A stretch of DNA of 15,825 nt from Lachnospiraceae bacterium UBA1251 (GTDB lineage: Bacteria > Bacillota > Clostridia > Lachnospirales > Lachnospiraceae). Every line of letters starts with the position of its first letter. Positions within the stretch are counted from its first letter, which is position 1. The stretch lies in NCBI GenBank assembly GCA_002308255.1, contig DBVZ01000010.1:3419-19243 (forward strand), in the 5' to 3' direction. A program made the position numbers and the translations under genes. The notes beneath the pieces are model-generated. The model saw only the letters and a program-made list of their open reading frames with translations, did not search any database and was not told the DNA's origin. Positions 1 to 7,133 of the stretch are shown here, piece after piece.

Positions 1-1367
1 CGGCGCTGACCGGCGAATCCATCCCGGTCCATAAAGAACCCGGCATTATGGTCTACGCCGGAACAGCTATAGATGAAGGAACGCTCACGATCGAGGTCCG
101 CGAGGCTTCCGGGCAGACAAGATATGACAATATCGTCAGATTTATCGAAGAATCCGAGAGCATGGTCGCAGTGACCCAAAGTCAGGCGGAAAAACTCGTC
201 AGTAAGCTGATTCCGTACACCTTCGGAACGGCTGCGCTGACCTGGCTTCTCACAAGAAATGTCACCAAAGCGGCTTCCGTCCTCATGGTGGATTTCTCCT
301 GCGCGATCGAAGTGGCGATGCCGATCTCGGTACTCTCCGCGATGCGTGAAGCCGGCGGCCATCACATGACCGTCAAGGGCGGAAAATACCTCGAGCTCAT
401 TTCCGAGGCGGATACGATCGTATTTGACAAGACCGGCACGCTGACCCGTTCCGTTCCGAAGGTCGAAGAAGTAATTCCGATGGCAGGGCGCGATGAAAAT
501 GACATGCTCGCGCTGGCGGCCGATCTGGAAGCGCATTTTCCGCATTCTCTGGCAAATGCGGTTGTCCGGGAAGCGAAATCCAGAGGTCTCGATTACGGTG
601 TGCCGCACTCCAAACCGGAATACATCGTGGCGCACGGCATCGTCTCCTATGCGGGCGGTGAGCGCGTGATCATCGGCAGCTGGCACTTCGTATTTGAGGA
701 TGAACACACCGTGATCGCTCCGGAGGATGAGGCGAAAATCCATCTTCTTCCGCCGCAGTATTCGCAGCTTTATATGGCGATCGACGGAAAACTGGCGGCT
801 ATCATCGGTATCGATGACCCAATCAAGGAAGAGACACCGGCTGTCATCAGGCGGCTCCGTGAGATCGGATTTTCAAATATCGTCATGATGACCGGCGACA
901 GCGAGCGCACCGCAGCGGCGATCGCCGCCCGGGCCGGAGTGGACCGCTACTATTCGGAAGTCCTGCCGGAAGACAAAGCTTCCTACGTAGAGCAGGAAAA
1001 AGCAGCCGGACATAAAGTTGTTATGATCGGCGACGGCATCAACGACTCTCCCGCCCTCTCGGCGGCCGATGTCGGCATCGCCATGAAAGAAGGCGCGGAT
1101 ATCGCCCGCGAGATCGCCGATATCACGCTCTCCGGCTCGGACCTCGAGCAGCTCATCGCTCTGAAAGAACTCAGTGAAAAGCTGATGAGCCGCATGAAGA
1201 GCACCGGCGTACTGGGCATCTCCATGAACGCCGCGATCCTGCTGGCAGGGATTCTGGGGCTTGTAACGCCCGGAACCGCAGCTCTTCTGCACAATACCTC
1301 TACCATCGGACTGTGTCTCCGCAATATGGGGAACATGATCCCGGCGGAGGAATACTACAGGATGTAA
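1..1367 (+). CDS. Heavy-metal P-type ATPase (P1B-like), 3' part, 5' end outside window
   Basis: This is the C-terminal part of a metal-transporting P-type ATPase; the reading frame is already open at base 3. It begins in the actuator domain with LTGES (bases 6-20), then has a membrane segment, the phosphorylation motif DKTGTLT (Asp codon at 426-428), an ATP-binding domain with MMTGDSERTA, the hinge GDGINDSPAL (from 1029), and a final membrane pair ending in LHNTSTIGLCLRN. Such pumps export transition metals across the cytoplasmic membrane using ATP. Two family-signature positions are unusual: the intramembrane CPC position reads Ser-Cys-Ala (in DFSCAIEVAMPIS, about 291-327), and the HP motif of the nucleotide domain reads His-Ser (HFPHSLANA). 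Metal specificity is therefore open. The family assignment is secure. No clear terminator is seen in the 39 bases before the convergent aminotransferase gene. Confidence 0.95.
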   Translation, partial: ALTGESIPVHKEPGIMVYAGTAIDEGTLTIEVREASGQTRYDNIVRFIEESESMVAVTQSQAEKLVSKLIPYTFGTAALTWLLTRNVTKAASVLMVDFSCAIEVAMPISVLSAMREAGGHHMTVKGGKYLELISEADTIVFDKTGTLTRSVPKVEEVIPMAGRDENDMLALAADLEAHFPHSLANAVVREAKSRGLDYGVPHSKPEYIVAHGIVSYAGGERVIIGSWHFVFEDEHTVIAPEDEAKIHLLPPQYSQLYMAIDGKLAAIIGIDDPIKEETPAVIRRLREIGFSNIVMMTGDSERTAAAIAARAGVDRYYSEVLPEDKASYVEQEKAAGHKVVMIGDGINDSPALSAADVGIAMKEGADIAREIADITLSGSDLEQLIALKELSEKLMSRMKSTGVLGISMNAAILLAGILGLVTPGTAALLHNTSTIGLCLRNMGNMIPAEEYYRM

Positions 1368-1406
1368 ACGGGACCGGAAATTATATCTTCTGATTTTTGC
1401 TTCTTT

Positions 1407-2246
1407 TTACTCGGTTTCGGCATAAAACTCATCCAGCAGGAAGGTCCTGAGAAGCTCGTACCGCTGCGGATCTTTGCCTCCGACGCTCCGGCCGTCGATC
1501 TGTTCGGCGCGCAGACATAAATTACTGGAGCTGGTAACGATCACTTCATCAGCGGCAAACAGTTCTTCCAGCGAAAATGCTTCCTCCCGGAAAGAAATCC
1601 CCAGCGCATCGCAGGCCCGCAGCAAATGCGCCCTCGCGATGCCGGGCAGGATCAGCTGATCCTTCGGAGCCGTGTATAAAGTACCTCCGCGGAGGATATG
1701 AACATTGCTGTGCGCGCATTCGGTAACGCGGCCGCCGGGGCGGTAAAATACGGCTTCCTGGCAGCCTGCGGCCTTCGCTTTCTGCGACGCCATCACGGAG
1801 GGGATCAGGTTAAGCGTCTTGATATTGCAGTGAAAGAACCGGGTATCCTCCGTCGTCACCAGCCGGATCGGCGTATGGCCGTCCGCGATCTCAGCCGGCG
1901 TCAGCGTGATCCACAGATTTCCGGGGCCTTCCGTGAAAACGTGCTTCCGGACGCCTGTCCCGCGGGTGACCTGGTAATACACAAAAAGGCTGCCCGTATC
2001 CATTTCGCGCACAAGACGGTTCAGTGTTTCCTTCAGCTCTTCTTTGCTGACCGGCATAACAATCTGCAGGGCTTCCGCATTCCGGAAAAACCTGTCCACA
2101 TGCTCGTCCAGCGCAAAAATGTGATAGTTCCGGCACGGCCCCGCATCGTACACGCCGTCGCCGAACCATGAAACGCGGTCGTTCATGGGAACTGTCATCT
2201 CTTCCAGCGGTCCGTAATTTCCGTTATAAAATCCAAGACGTTCCAT
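1407..2246 (-). CDS. Class IV PLP-dependent aminotransferase
   Basis: A 279-residue protein of the fold-type IV aminotransferase family, which includes branched-chain and D-amino-acid aminotransferases and aminodeoxychorismate lyase. The likely PLP lysine is K143 in NIKTLNLIPS. The typical C-terminal half follows with GGRVTECAHSNVHI (Glu176), TAPKDQLILPGIAR and a late VIVTSSSNLCLRAEQIDG segment. Length is normal for the family and no membrane or signal sequence is present, so it should be cytoplasmic. The ATG start has AGGAGG seven bases upstream. Substrate cannot be decided from sequence: class IV members are hard to separate without active-site modelling. It is divergent from the methyltransferase at 2398 and convergent with the ATPase. 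Confidence 0.9.
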   Translation of the reverse strand: MERLGFYNGNYGPLEEMTVPMNDRVSWFGDGVYDAGPCRNYHIFALDEHVDRFFRNAEALQIVMPVSKEELKETLNRLVREMDTGSLFVYYQVTRGTGVRKHVFTEGPGNLWITLTPAEIADGHTPIRLVTTEDTRFFHCNIKTLNLIPSVMASQKAKAAGCQEAVFYRPGGRVTECAHSNVHILRGGTLYTAPKDQLILPGIARAHLLRACDALGISFREEAFSLEELFAADEVIVTSSSNLCLRAEQIDGRSVGGKDPQRYELLRTFLLDEFYAETE

Positions 2247-2275
2247 CGATCTGCCTCCTGTGTTATTTGTTGTTA

Positions 2276-2304
2276 ACGATAACTCGGCGCAGAACAGATT
2301 GCAA
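2276..2304 (-). promoter_or_regulatory. Putative promoter of the aminotransferase
   Basis: On the minus strand TTGCAA (2299-2304) is followed after 17 bases by TATCGT (2276-2281), giving 4 of 6 matches to each sigma-A box, about 30 bases before the start codon. The same palindromic TTGCAA serves a plus-strand candidate. Confidence 0.4.
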
Positions 2305-2327
2305 ACTTATTTTTTATTTCTTATTAT
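2299..2327 (+). promoter_or_regulatory. Putative promoter of the methyltransferase
   Basis: TTGCAA (2299-2304), 17 bases, then TATTAT (2322-2327; 5 of 6 matches to TATAAT). It would give a leader of about 64 bases before the ATG at 2398. The -35 is shared with the divergent aminotransferase promoter. Confidence 0.45.
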
Positions 2328-2397
2328 CAAAATATAAGCCGCTGCACGGGGTATCCGATGCCCGGTTCCGTGTATATATAGTTTGAGGTCAGATCAG

Positions 2398-3015
2398 ATG
2401 AAATCACGTGCTGTTTCGGAAGAAATGAAAGAATCGCAATGGGACCGGCTTCTTAAGATCCGGACCACCGGAAGAGATGACTCCCATTCCGATCAATACC
2501 GCTACCCTTACGAACCGACTCCCTATTCTGTTCTCGAACGGCTTGCGGACAGAGGGTACATTACGAAAAGAAATGTACTTCTCGACTACGGCTGCGGCAA
2601 AGGCCGGGTCGGGTTCTATATGGCCTATCAGGTGCGGTGCCGGTGCATCGGCGTCGAGTATGACGAACAGATCTGGAAGGCCGCATCCGAAAATCAAAAA
2701 AGTGCCGTTTCCGGCACAAAAACAGAGATCGTCCGCGGACGGGCGGAAGCATATGTCATTCCGCCCGCTGCAGACCGTTTTTTCTTTTTTAATCCGTTCT
2801 CCGTCGAGATCCTGCAGAAGGTCATGCGAAGGATCCTGGATTCCCGGTATTCTTCTCCGAGAGAGATCCTGCTCTTTTTCTACTATCCTTTCGACGCGTA
2901 TCTCACATGGCTCATGGGAAATGAGTCATTGCTGCTGAAGGACGAGATCGACTGCCGGGATCTGTTCGAGGGCAAAAATGACAGAGAACGGATCCTTGTG
3001 TTTGAGATGATCTGA
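2398..3015 (+). CDS. Class I SAM-dependent methyltransferase
   Basis: A 205-residue protein with the Rossmann methyltransferase signature: glycine-rich motif I LLDYGCGKGRVGFY (residues 61-74) and an acidic residue ending strand 2 in CIGVEYDE (Glu87), which normally hold S-adenosylmethionine. A later hydrophobic strand reads RFFFFNPFS (around 128-135), in the motif IV position. The substrate is unknown. I chose ATG 2398 because GAGG (2385-2388) sits at a proper distance; the frame is also open to a TTG at 2383, but that codon overlaps this ribosome binding site. The gene ends 19 bases from the convergent DUF362 gene. Cytoplasmic, with no membrane segment seen. Confidence 0.85.
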   Translation: MKSRAVSEEMKESQWDRLLKIRTTGRDDSHSDQYRYPYEPTPYSVLERLADRGYITKRNVLLDYGCGKGRVGFYMAYQVRCRCIGVEYDEQIWKAASENQKSAVSGTKTEIVRGRAEAYVIPPAADRFFFFNPFSVEILQKVMRRILDSRYSSPREILLFFYYPFDAYLTWLMGNESLLLKDEIDCRDLFEGKNDRERILVFEMI

Positions 3016-3034
3016 GCAGGACCGGCTGTCGTTT

Positions 3035-4033
3035 TTATTTCCCGAACGGCACTGCATGCGCCACGGCGTCGGCCGCCGTGATCGGCTTGTCATCATGGTC
3101 GGTATCAAGAAGCGTGTAGCGGTCATTTCCCATACCCATTTCCTTCATATAGGTGAGCTGGCGCAGACCGTGACGGGACTCAATACGATAAACAAGCGCC
3201 GCGTTGTCGGCAGGCTTCATTGCATAGACAAGATCAACGGAAGCCTGATCAACAGCGAGAATATCCGCAGAGGCGACAATGCCGACGTTCGGAGTAACGA
3301 CCGGTGCAGCGTCAACGCCCATGCAGTCACAGTCGACCGACATATTGCGGAGGACGTTAATGTAGATCACGTGCTCTCCGAAGGAATCGATCGTCGCTTT
3401 TGTGGATTCCGTAATGCGCTCCATAAGCTCTTCTTCAGCGATGCTCCACATATTTCCGGATCCCTCGGCGGTATGGATGGCTTTCTTTCCGATCCGGCCG
3501 TCCGCGCAGCCGATTCCGATATTCTTGTTGGAACCGCCGAAGCCGCCCATGAGGTGACCTTTAAAATGCGTCAGCACGACGAGCGAATCATAGCCGGGCA
3601 TGGATGCGCCGACCGTCATTTCCGAAAACCATTTTCCGCCTTTGACGGGCAGCGTCGTGGTGCCTTCGGCATCCATGATGTCAACCGGAGCAAAATTCCA
3701 GCCATTGATCTCCAGTGTTTTTCGATGCTGTTCGGTGGTGTAGCGGTCGCCTTCGTAATAAGTATTGGTCTCTACAATAGTCGCATCCGGCAGATCTGCC
3801 GCCAGTAATTCCCTTACCCATTCGCGCGGAATGATATTGGGGCCCTTCGGCTCCCCGGTGTGGAGCTTGACGGCAATTCTGCCCGTGATCCTGTCCCCGC
3901 AGATTCTTTCATAAAGCCTGCGCAGGCCGTTTGCCGAAAGACTTCTTGTAAAATAGACAACGGATTCAGCGCCGGTACGCTCTTCGTACGGAATATACTG
4001 ATCACCGCCGGTTCCGGGGTTGCGTTCTCTCAT
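3035..4033 (-). CDS. DUF362 domain-containing protein
   Basis: A 332-residue protein matching the DUF362 family, with the segments IAVKLHTGEPKGPN, ATIVETNTYY, FKGHLMGGFGGSNKNIGIGCADGRIGK and DILAVDQASVDLVYAM. Many DUF362 proteins carry a C-terminal 2[4Fe-4S] ferredoxin domain; this one does not, having only a Cys-Asp-Cys pair (in VDCDCMGVDA) and a lone Cys in GIGCADG. The biochemical role of DUF362 is not established. I chose ATG 4033 because AGGAGG lies exactly six bases upstream (4040-4045); an in-frame start ten codons earlier lacks such a site. No signal peptide is visible, so it is probably cytoplasmic. Single-gene unit, divergent from the small membrane protein. Confidence 0.85.
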   Translation of the reverse strand: MRERNPGTGGDQYIPYEERTGAESVVYFTRSLSANGLRRLYERICGDRITGRIAVKLHTGEPKGPNIIPREWVRELLAADLPDATIVETNTYYEGDRYTTEQHRKTLEINGWNFAPVDIMDAEGTTTLPVKGGKWFSEMTVGASMPGYDSLVVLTHFKGHLMGGFGGSNKNIGIGCADGRIGKKAIHTAEGSGNMWSIAEEELMERITESTKATIDSFGEHVIYINVLRNMSVDCDCMGVDAAPVVTPNVGIVASADILAVDQASVDLVYAMKPADNAALVYRIESRHGLRQLTYMKEMGMGNDRYTLLDTDHDDKPITAADAVAHAVPFGK

Positions 4034-4085
4034 TTGTTTCCTCCTGACCAAAATGCCTGTCATGTCATACAGAATGTTTTATATT

Positions 4086-4114
4086 ATTATATTATTTGTG
4101 ATAGAATTTATCCA
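4086..4114 (-). promoter_or_regulatory. Putative promoter of the DUF362 gene
   Basis: Minus-strand TGGATA (4109-4114), 17 bases, then a perfect TATAAT (4086-4091). The region is very AT-rich, so some match is expected by chance. It overlaps the candidate promoter for the plus-strand gene at 4175. Confidence 0.45.
4099..4107 (+). promoter_or_regulatory. Putative extended -10 promoter of the small membrane protein gene
   Basis: TGATAGAAT (4099-4107) is a TGn-extended -10 with 5 of 6 matches in TAGAAT; the -35 is poor. Transcription would start near 4114 and give a leader containing the hairpin at 4130-4158. Confidence 0.4.
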
Positions 4115-4129
4115 TATTAATTGAAGAAA

Positions 4130-4158
4130 CGGAGACAGGGGGCGGTTCCCGGTCTCCG
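4130..4158 (+). promoter_or_regulatory. Leader hairpin before the membrane protein gene
   Basis: CGGAGAC (4130-4136) pairs with GTCTCCG (4152-4158); after one A-G mismatch, GGG (4138-4140) pairs with CCC (4148-4150) around a 7-base loop. The ribosome binding site GAGG follows at 4164. No T-run follows, so it is more like a leader structure than a terminator. Confidence 0.5.
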
Positions 4159-4174
4159 TAAAAGAGGAAACAAA

Positions 4175-4528
4175 ATGTCGCAAAGTCAAAAAGTGTTGAA
4201 AATCTTTGGTCTTCTTGAGATCGTGCTGGCAATCATTTCCGCAGTCGGCGCAGTCCGTGGCGGAGGCGCCGCATCATGGGGAAGCGCAGCCTTTTCCGTA
4301 CTGACGGCAGTTATTCTGTTATCCGCCGCAAAGGACGCTTCCAAAATCGGCGCCGCATGGCTCATCACTTTTGTTAATCTGGTTCTCAGCGTACTCGAGC
4401 TGATCCTTGCTCTGAACAACAGCGCTCCCGACAAGAAAACGCTTATTATCGGCGCGGGCATCGCTATCGTTCTGAATCTCATTGTTTTCATTGCCGCAAA
4501 TAACGTGAAGAAGCAGAATAAAACCTGA
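4175..4528 (+). CDS. Small four-helix membrane protein of unknown function
   Basis: I do not recognise the family. The 117-residue protein has about four hydrophobic segments: roughly residues 8-26, 37-52, 57-80 and 88-108, with a short N-terminus and a lysine-rich C-terminus (KKQNK). It resembles small integral membrane proteins with no catalytic residues. I chose ATG 4175, preceded by AGAGG with seven-base spacing; the frame extends upstream to a TTG at 4121, but that would place the leader hairpin inside the coding sequence and has no good ribosome binding site. The gene stops two bases before the first repeat locus, whose long hairpin and T-run probably terminate it. Confidence 0.65.
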   Translation: MSQSQKVLKIFGLLEIVLAIISAVGAVRGGGAASWGSAAFSVLTAVILLSAAKDASKIGAAWLITFVNLVLSVLELILALNNSAPDKKTLIIGAGIAIVLNLIVFIAANNVKKQNKT

Positions 4529-4540
4529 GCGTGAGTCAGG

Positions 4541-4592
4541 GGACAGTGAGTCAGGGGACGTATCTCCTGACTCACTGTCCATTCTTTTTTTA
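4541..4592 (+). terminator. Likely intrinsic terminator of the membrane protein gene
   Basis: An 18-bp stem (4541-4558 with 4563-4580, loop CGTA) is followed after a few bases by seven T (4584-4591). This is built from the REP-like unit. Confidence 0.6.
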
Positions 4593-4608
4593 TTTTTTCT
4601 ATTCTATC

Positions 4609-4644
4609 AAAAAAGTGAGTCAGGAGATACGTCCCCTGACTCAC
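4609..4644 (-). terminator. Likely intrinsic terminator of the D-lyxose isomerase gene
   Basis: On the minus strand the 30-base palindrome (4644 to 4615), which also contains the stop codon of the gene, is followed directly by six T (4614 to 4609). Confidence 0.6.
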
Positions 4645-5327
4645 TCTGCCTCTGGATATTCATTGCACAGCAGCCGGTATGGTGCTTCATCTTCCTCGAT
4701 CTCCGGGAAACGGCCGACAGGAGGATTGAAGCGGTTATCGGTGTTGTCGTCGTTGCACTGGCTGACTTCACCGAGCAGGACGGCACCCGTACCGGGTTCG
4801 ACTTCAAAATCATGGTATAAATACTGCTGAATATGAATGCTCTCGCCGGGGGTCAGCCTCACCTGCGTACCGGCCTTCACTTTATATGTGCGGCCGTCGC
4901 AGTGGACCGTTACATCGGATTCTTTGTCAATGGATTCGTCCGGCAGACTGTTATAGACGCGAATCAGAATATTTCCCCCGCCGCGATTGATGATATCCTC
5001 GGTCTTATACCAGTGAAAATGGTTTGGCGAATACTGCCCTTCCTTCACGTACAGCAGCTTCTCCGCGTAAACCTTCGGGTATTTATCCGCCATGGATCGG
5101 CTGCCGTTCCGGATCGTGATCAGGGACATACCGACTTTATCGAAATTGCCGAGCCCGTAATCCGTGATATCCCAGCCCAGCATACAGTCACGCACTTCGT
5201 CATATTCGTGACCGGCGGCTTCCCACTGTGCGGGAGTAAAATGACAGAACGGCGGCAGGTAACAGTGTTCCTGAGCGCACATGGCTTCGAGTTCTTTAAG
5301 GGCTTTATTGATTTCGGAACGTTTCAT
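4641..5327 (-). CDS. D-lyxose isomerase-family cupin (D-lyxose ketol-isomerase)
   Basis: A 228-residue cupin sugar isomerase that would interconvert D-lyxose and D-xylulose (or D-mannose and D-fructose) in the cytoplasm. The metal site is visible: H103 and H105 in NHFHWYKTEDI, E110, and H172 in YLYHDFEV, with the family segments MLGWDITDYGLGNF and RGGGNILIRVYNS. Length is what the family normally has, so the C-terminus is not truncated even though the TGA stop (4641-4643) is bases 2-4 of a REP-like unit. The ATG has GGAGG five bases upstream (5333-5337), inside a 12-base perfect palindrome TCCTCCGGAGGA (5332-5343). The gene is bracketed by two near-identical compound repeat elements. No kinase or transporter for lyxose is next to it. 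Confidence 0.9.
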   Translation of the reverse strand: MKRSEINKALKELEAMCAQEHCYLPPFCHFTPAQWEAAGHEYDEVRDCMLGWDITDYGLGNFDKVGMSLITIRNGSRSMADKYPKVYAEKLLYVKEGQYSPNHFHWYKTEDIINRGGGNILIRVYNSLPDESIDKESDVTVHCDGRTYKVKAGTQVRLTPGESIHIQQYLYHDFEVEPGTGAVLLGEVSQCNDDNTDNRFNPPVGRFPEIEEDEAPYRLLCNEYPEAE

Positions 5328-5394
5328 GGGGTCCTCCGGAGGAGTGAGTCAGGGGACGTATCTCCTGACTCACTCTCGTTTATTTCATTTTTCT

Positions 5395-5403
5395 ATTCTA
5401 TCA
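5395..5403 (-). promoter_or_regulatory. Possible extended -10 promoter inside the repeat spacer
   Basis: Minus-strand TGATAGAAT (5403 to 5395) is a TGn-extended -10 pointing at the D-lyxose isomerase gene. No recognisable -35 is at the right distance. It is the only promoter-like signal I see between the terminator of the lipoprotein gene and this gene. Confidence 0.3.
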
Positions 5404-5438
5404 AAAAAGTGAGTCAGGAGATACGTCCCCTGACTCAC
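5403..5438 (-). terminator. Likely intrinsic terminator of the lipoprotein gene
   Basis: Minus-strand palindrome (5438 to 5409) followed directly by six T (5408 to 5403), 30 bases after the lipoprotein stop codon. Confidence 0.6.
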
Positions 5439-5468
5439 TTTTCTCATTCAATTTCAGTGTATCACCGC

Positions 5469-7070
5469 TTAGCGGACAAATACACGTTTGTTGCCGTCTT
5501 TGCGCTGGAATTCCGACTGGGAGATCCGGGAATATGCCGTTCCGTCTTCTGCGCGCCAGTATCCGTCGGATCCTTCATAGATCTTGAAGGAATCTCCGTT
5601 TTCATCGTAAACCGTTACAGACGGTGAGGAGTAGAAGTCTTCTTCGCCTCCGTCGTCATCTTCCGGCGACCAGTAGTAGGTTTTCACCAGTTTGGTGCCG
5701 TCTTTACGCTGGAATTCCTTCTGAGAGATCCTGGAATATGTCGTTCCGTCTTCTTCACGCCAGTATCCGTCCGAACCTTCATAGAGCATGTGGGTTTCCC
5801 CGTTCTCATCATAAACCTTTACGGAAGGAGTTGCGTAGAAGTCGCGTTCAAATTCCGGCTCTTCCTCTTCACTCTTTTCACTTTCTTTATTTTCCTTAGA
5901 AGGCTTCTTTGTGCTCAGTCGTAAAGTACCGTCTTTCTTCTGGAATTCCGTATCGGAAAGCCGTACGTACGTCGATCCGTCTTTCTGACGCCAGTATCCG
6001 TCTGTGCCTTCATAGAGCCTGTAAAGATCTCCGTTTTCGTCATAAGCGGCGATGGAAGATTCTTTGTCCGAGTCACTCTCTTCTTTCTTTTCTTCATCCT
6101 TCTTTTCGGGAGCGGGTGTCTCCGTCGGAGCAGGCGTTTCGGATTTCTTGTTCTCGAGTCCGCTGATGGCAATGATCTCAAGCTTGGGCTCTTTATCCGT
6201 CATATAGCTGGCGTCATTCAGCCAGATCTGGCCGCTGCCCATGCAGATTCCCTGACCATTTACGAACATGTCCAGGCAGTCCTCGTCATTCATGGCCTGC
6301 CAGTCACTCTCGGCAACCGTTTTGTCCATCATGAAGCCGAGGAAGGCTTCTTTGTCAGCCAGCTCTTTTTCATTGATCGTGATGGGGTAACGGATCATGT
6401 CCGCCAGAGCAGCCCAGTCTTCACGCAGATAAGCGCGGCGTACGTTAAAGCCGATCACTGTCTCTACCTGATACTTGTCCGTAGCCGTGACGCTTGCGTA
6501 GTGATCCGGGTCCGCGACGGTTTTCATGCCGGAGCAGGGTCCCCAGTTGAAGACAGTCTCCACATCGCCGGCGGGGAACTGTTCCGTGATGGTCAGCGTA
6601 AGTTCGTTCGGGTCAAAAACAGCTTTGCCGGTTCCGCCCGAATAACCGAGCTTTTCTTCTTTAACGCTGCCGTCGCTGTTGTAGGTATATTCCTTCATCG
6701 TTGAGTTTGCGAACTCCATCGTGAAGGTATCCGCATTGAAAGGACCGCTCATAACTGTCTCGGTGTGGAACCAGGGATTCTCCGCAAGCGTGACAGTGAT
6801 TTTTGCGTCTTCCATTCCTTCCGCCTCGACCAGCGCTTCCTGGCTGTTAGCGGTGCTGTATACACCGATCACATTCATCACAGGATTCTGTCCGTCTTCT
6901 TCCGTAGCCTGAGGTTCTTCTGTGACCTCCGGTTCTTCCGTAACCTGCGGTTCTTCGGTGACCTGCGGTTCGGCAGCTTCGCTGCTCTGGCTCTGTGCGG
7001 CACTCCCGCAGGCGCCCAGAGAAAGCACAAGTGTCATGGTGATAATCAGTGCAAATAATTTCTTACTCAT
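5469..7070 (-). CDS. Secreted lipoprotein with three 40-residue C-terminal repeats
   Basis: A 533-residue predicted lipoprotein. The signal peptide ends in the lipobox LGAC with Cys21. An acidic TEEPQV-type linker (about residues 36-59, four 18-base DNA repeats at 6895-6966) follows. A middle region (about 200-300) with RREDWAALADMIRYPITI-like and MFVNGQGICMGSGQIW segments resembles an NTF2-like fold (inference). The C-terminus carries three 40-residue repeats at 342-381, 419-458 and 487-526, each with YDENG, YEG-S/T-DGYWR, DGT-Y and EFQ-K/R-KDG, separated by acidic or Ser/Lys linkers. It should be anchored outside the membrane; the tyrosine and tryptophan-rich repeats suggest surface or ligand binding, but I assign no function. 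ATG 7070 follows GGAGG; a TTG four codons upstream overlaps that site and is rejected. Confidence 0.85.
   Translation of the reverse strand: MSKKLFALIITMTLVLSLGACGSAAQSQSSEAAEPQVTEEPQVTEEPEVTEEPQATEEDGQNPVMNVIGVYSTANSQEALVEAEGMEDAKITVTLAENPWFHTETVMSGPFNADTFTMEFANSTMKEYTYNSDGSVKEEKLGYSGGTGKAVFDPNELTLTITEQFPAGDVETVFNWGPCSGMKTVADPDHYASVTATDKYQVETVIGFNVRRAYLREDWAALADMIRYPITINEKELADKEAFLGFMMDKTVAESDWQAMNDEDCLDMFVNGQGICMGSGQIWLNDASYMTDKEPKLEIIAISGLENKKSETPAPTETPAPEKKDEEKKEESDSDKESSIAAYDENGDLYRLYEGTDGYWRQKDGSTYVRLSDTEFQKKDGTLRLSTKKPSKENKESEKSEEEEPEFERDFYATPSVKVYDENGETHMLYEGSDGYWREEDGTTYSRISQKEFQRKDGTKLVKTYYWSPEDDDGGEEDFYSSPSVTVYDENGDSFKIYEGSDGYWRAEDGTAYSRISQSEFQRKDGNKRVFVR
5493..6047 (-). repeat. 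Three 120-base coding repeats in the lipoprotein gene
   Basis: Repeat copies at 5928-6047, 5697-5816 and 5493-5612 encode the three 40-residue modules. The second and third are the most alike (EGSDGYWR, YSRISQ-EFQRKDG), suggesting the more recent duplication. Confidence 0.85.
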
Positions 7071-7105
7071 GATTTCCTCCAATAAAAGTTTCTAATGTTT
7101 GAAAG

Positions 7106-7133
7106 ATTATAGCACTCAGCGTAGATATTTCAA
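7106..7133 (-). promoter_or_regulatory. Promoter of the lipoprotein gene
   Basis: Minus-strand TTGAAA (7128-7133), 16 bases, then TATAAT (7106-7111) preceded by TGC, so both an extended -10 and a good -35. It gives a leader of about 28 bases. This is the best sigma-A match in the window. Confidence 0.75.

Larger units (their letters stand above)
4531..4644. repeat. REP-like locus 1: compound inverted pair with a leading half copy
   Basis: A 15-base half copy (4531-4545), a full unit (4546-4575), an AT-rich spacer, then an exact reverse-complement unit (4615-4644). GGACA (4541-4545) and TGTCC (4576-4580) extend the first stem to 18 base pairs. The spacer contains TTCTATTCTATC next to T and A runs, as in locus 2. 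Confidence 0.95.
5344..5438. repeat. REP-like locus 2: compound inverted pair
   Basis: A full unit (5344-5373), an AT-rich spacer (5374-5408) ending TTCTATTCTATC plus six A, and an exact inverted unit (5409-5438). It is a near copy of locus 1 without the leading half unit. The two 30-base units are exact reverse complements and could also pair with each other. Confidence 0.95.

Noticed and set aside
4546..5438. An insertion sequence or transposon carrying the D-lyxose isomerase
   Set aside because: The flanking elements are copies of a dispersed repeat; no transposase lies between them and no target duplication is evident. Kept only as a hypothesis in the findings.
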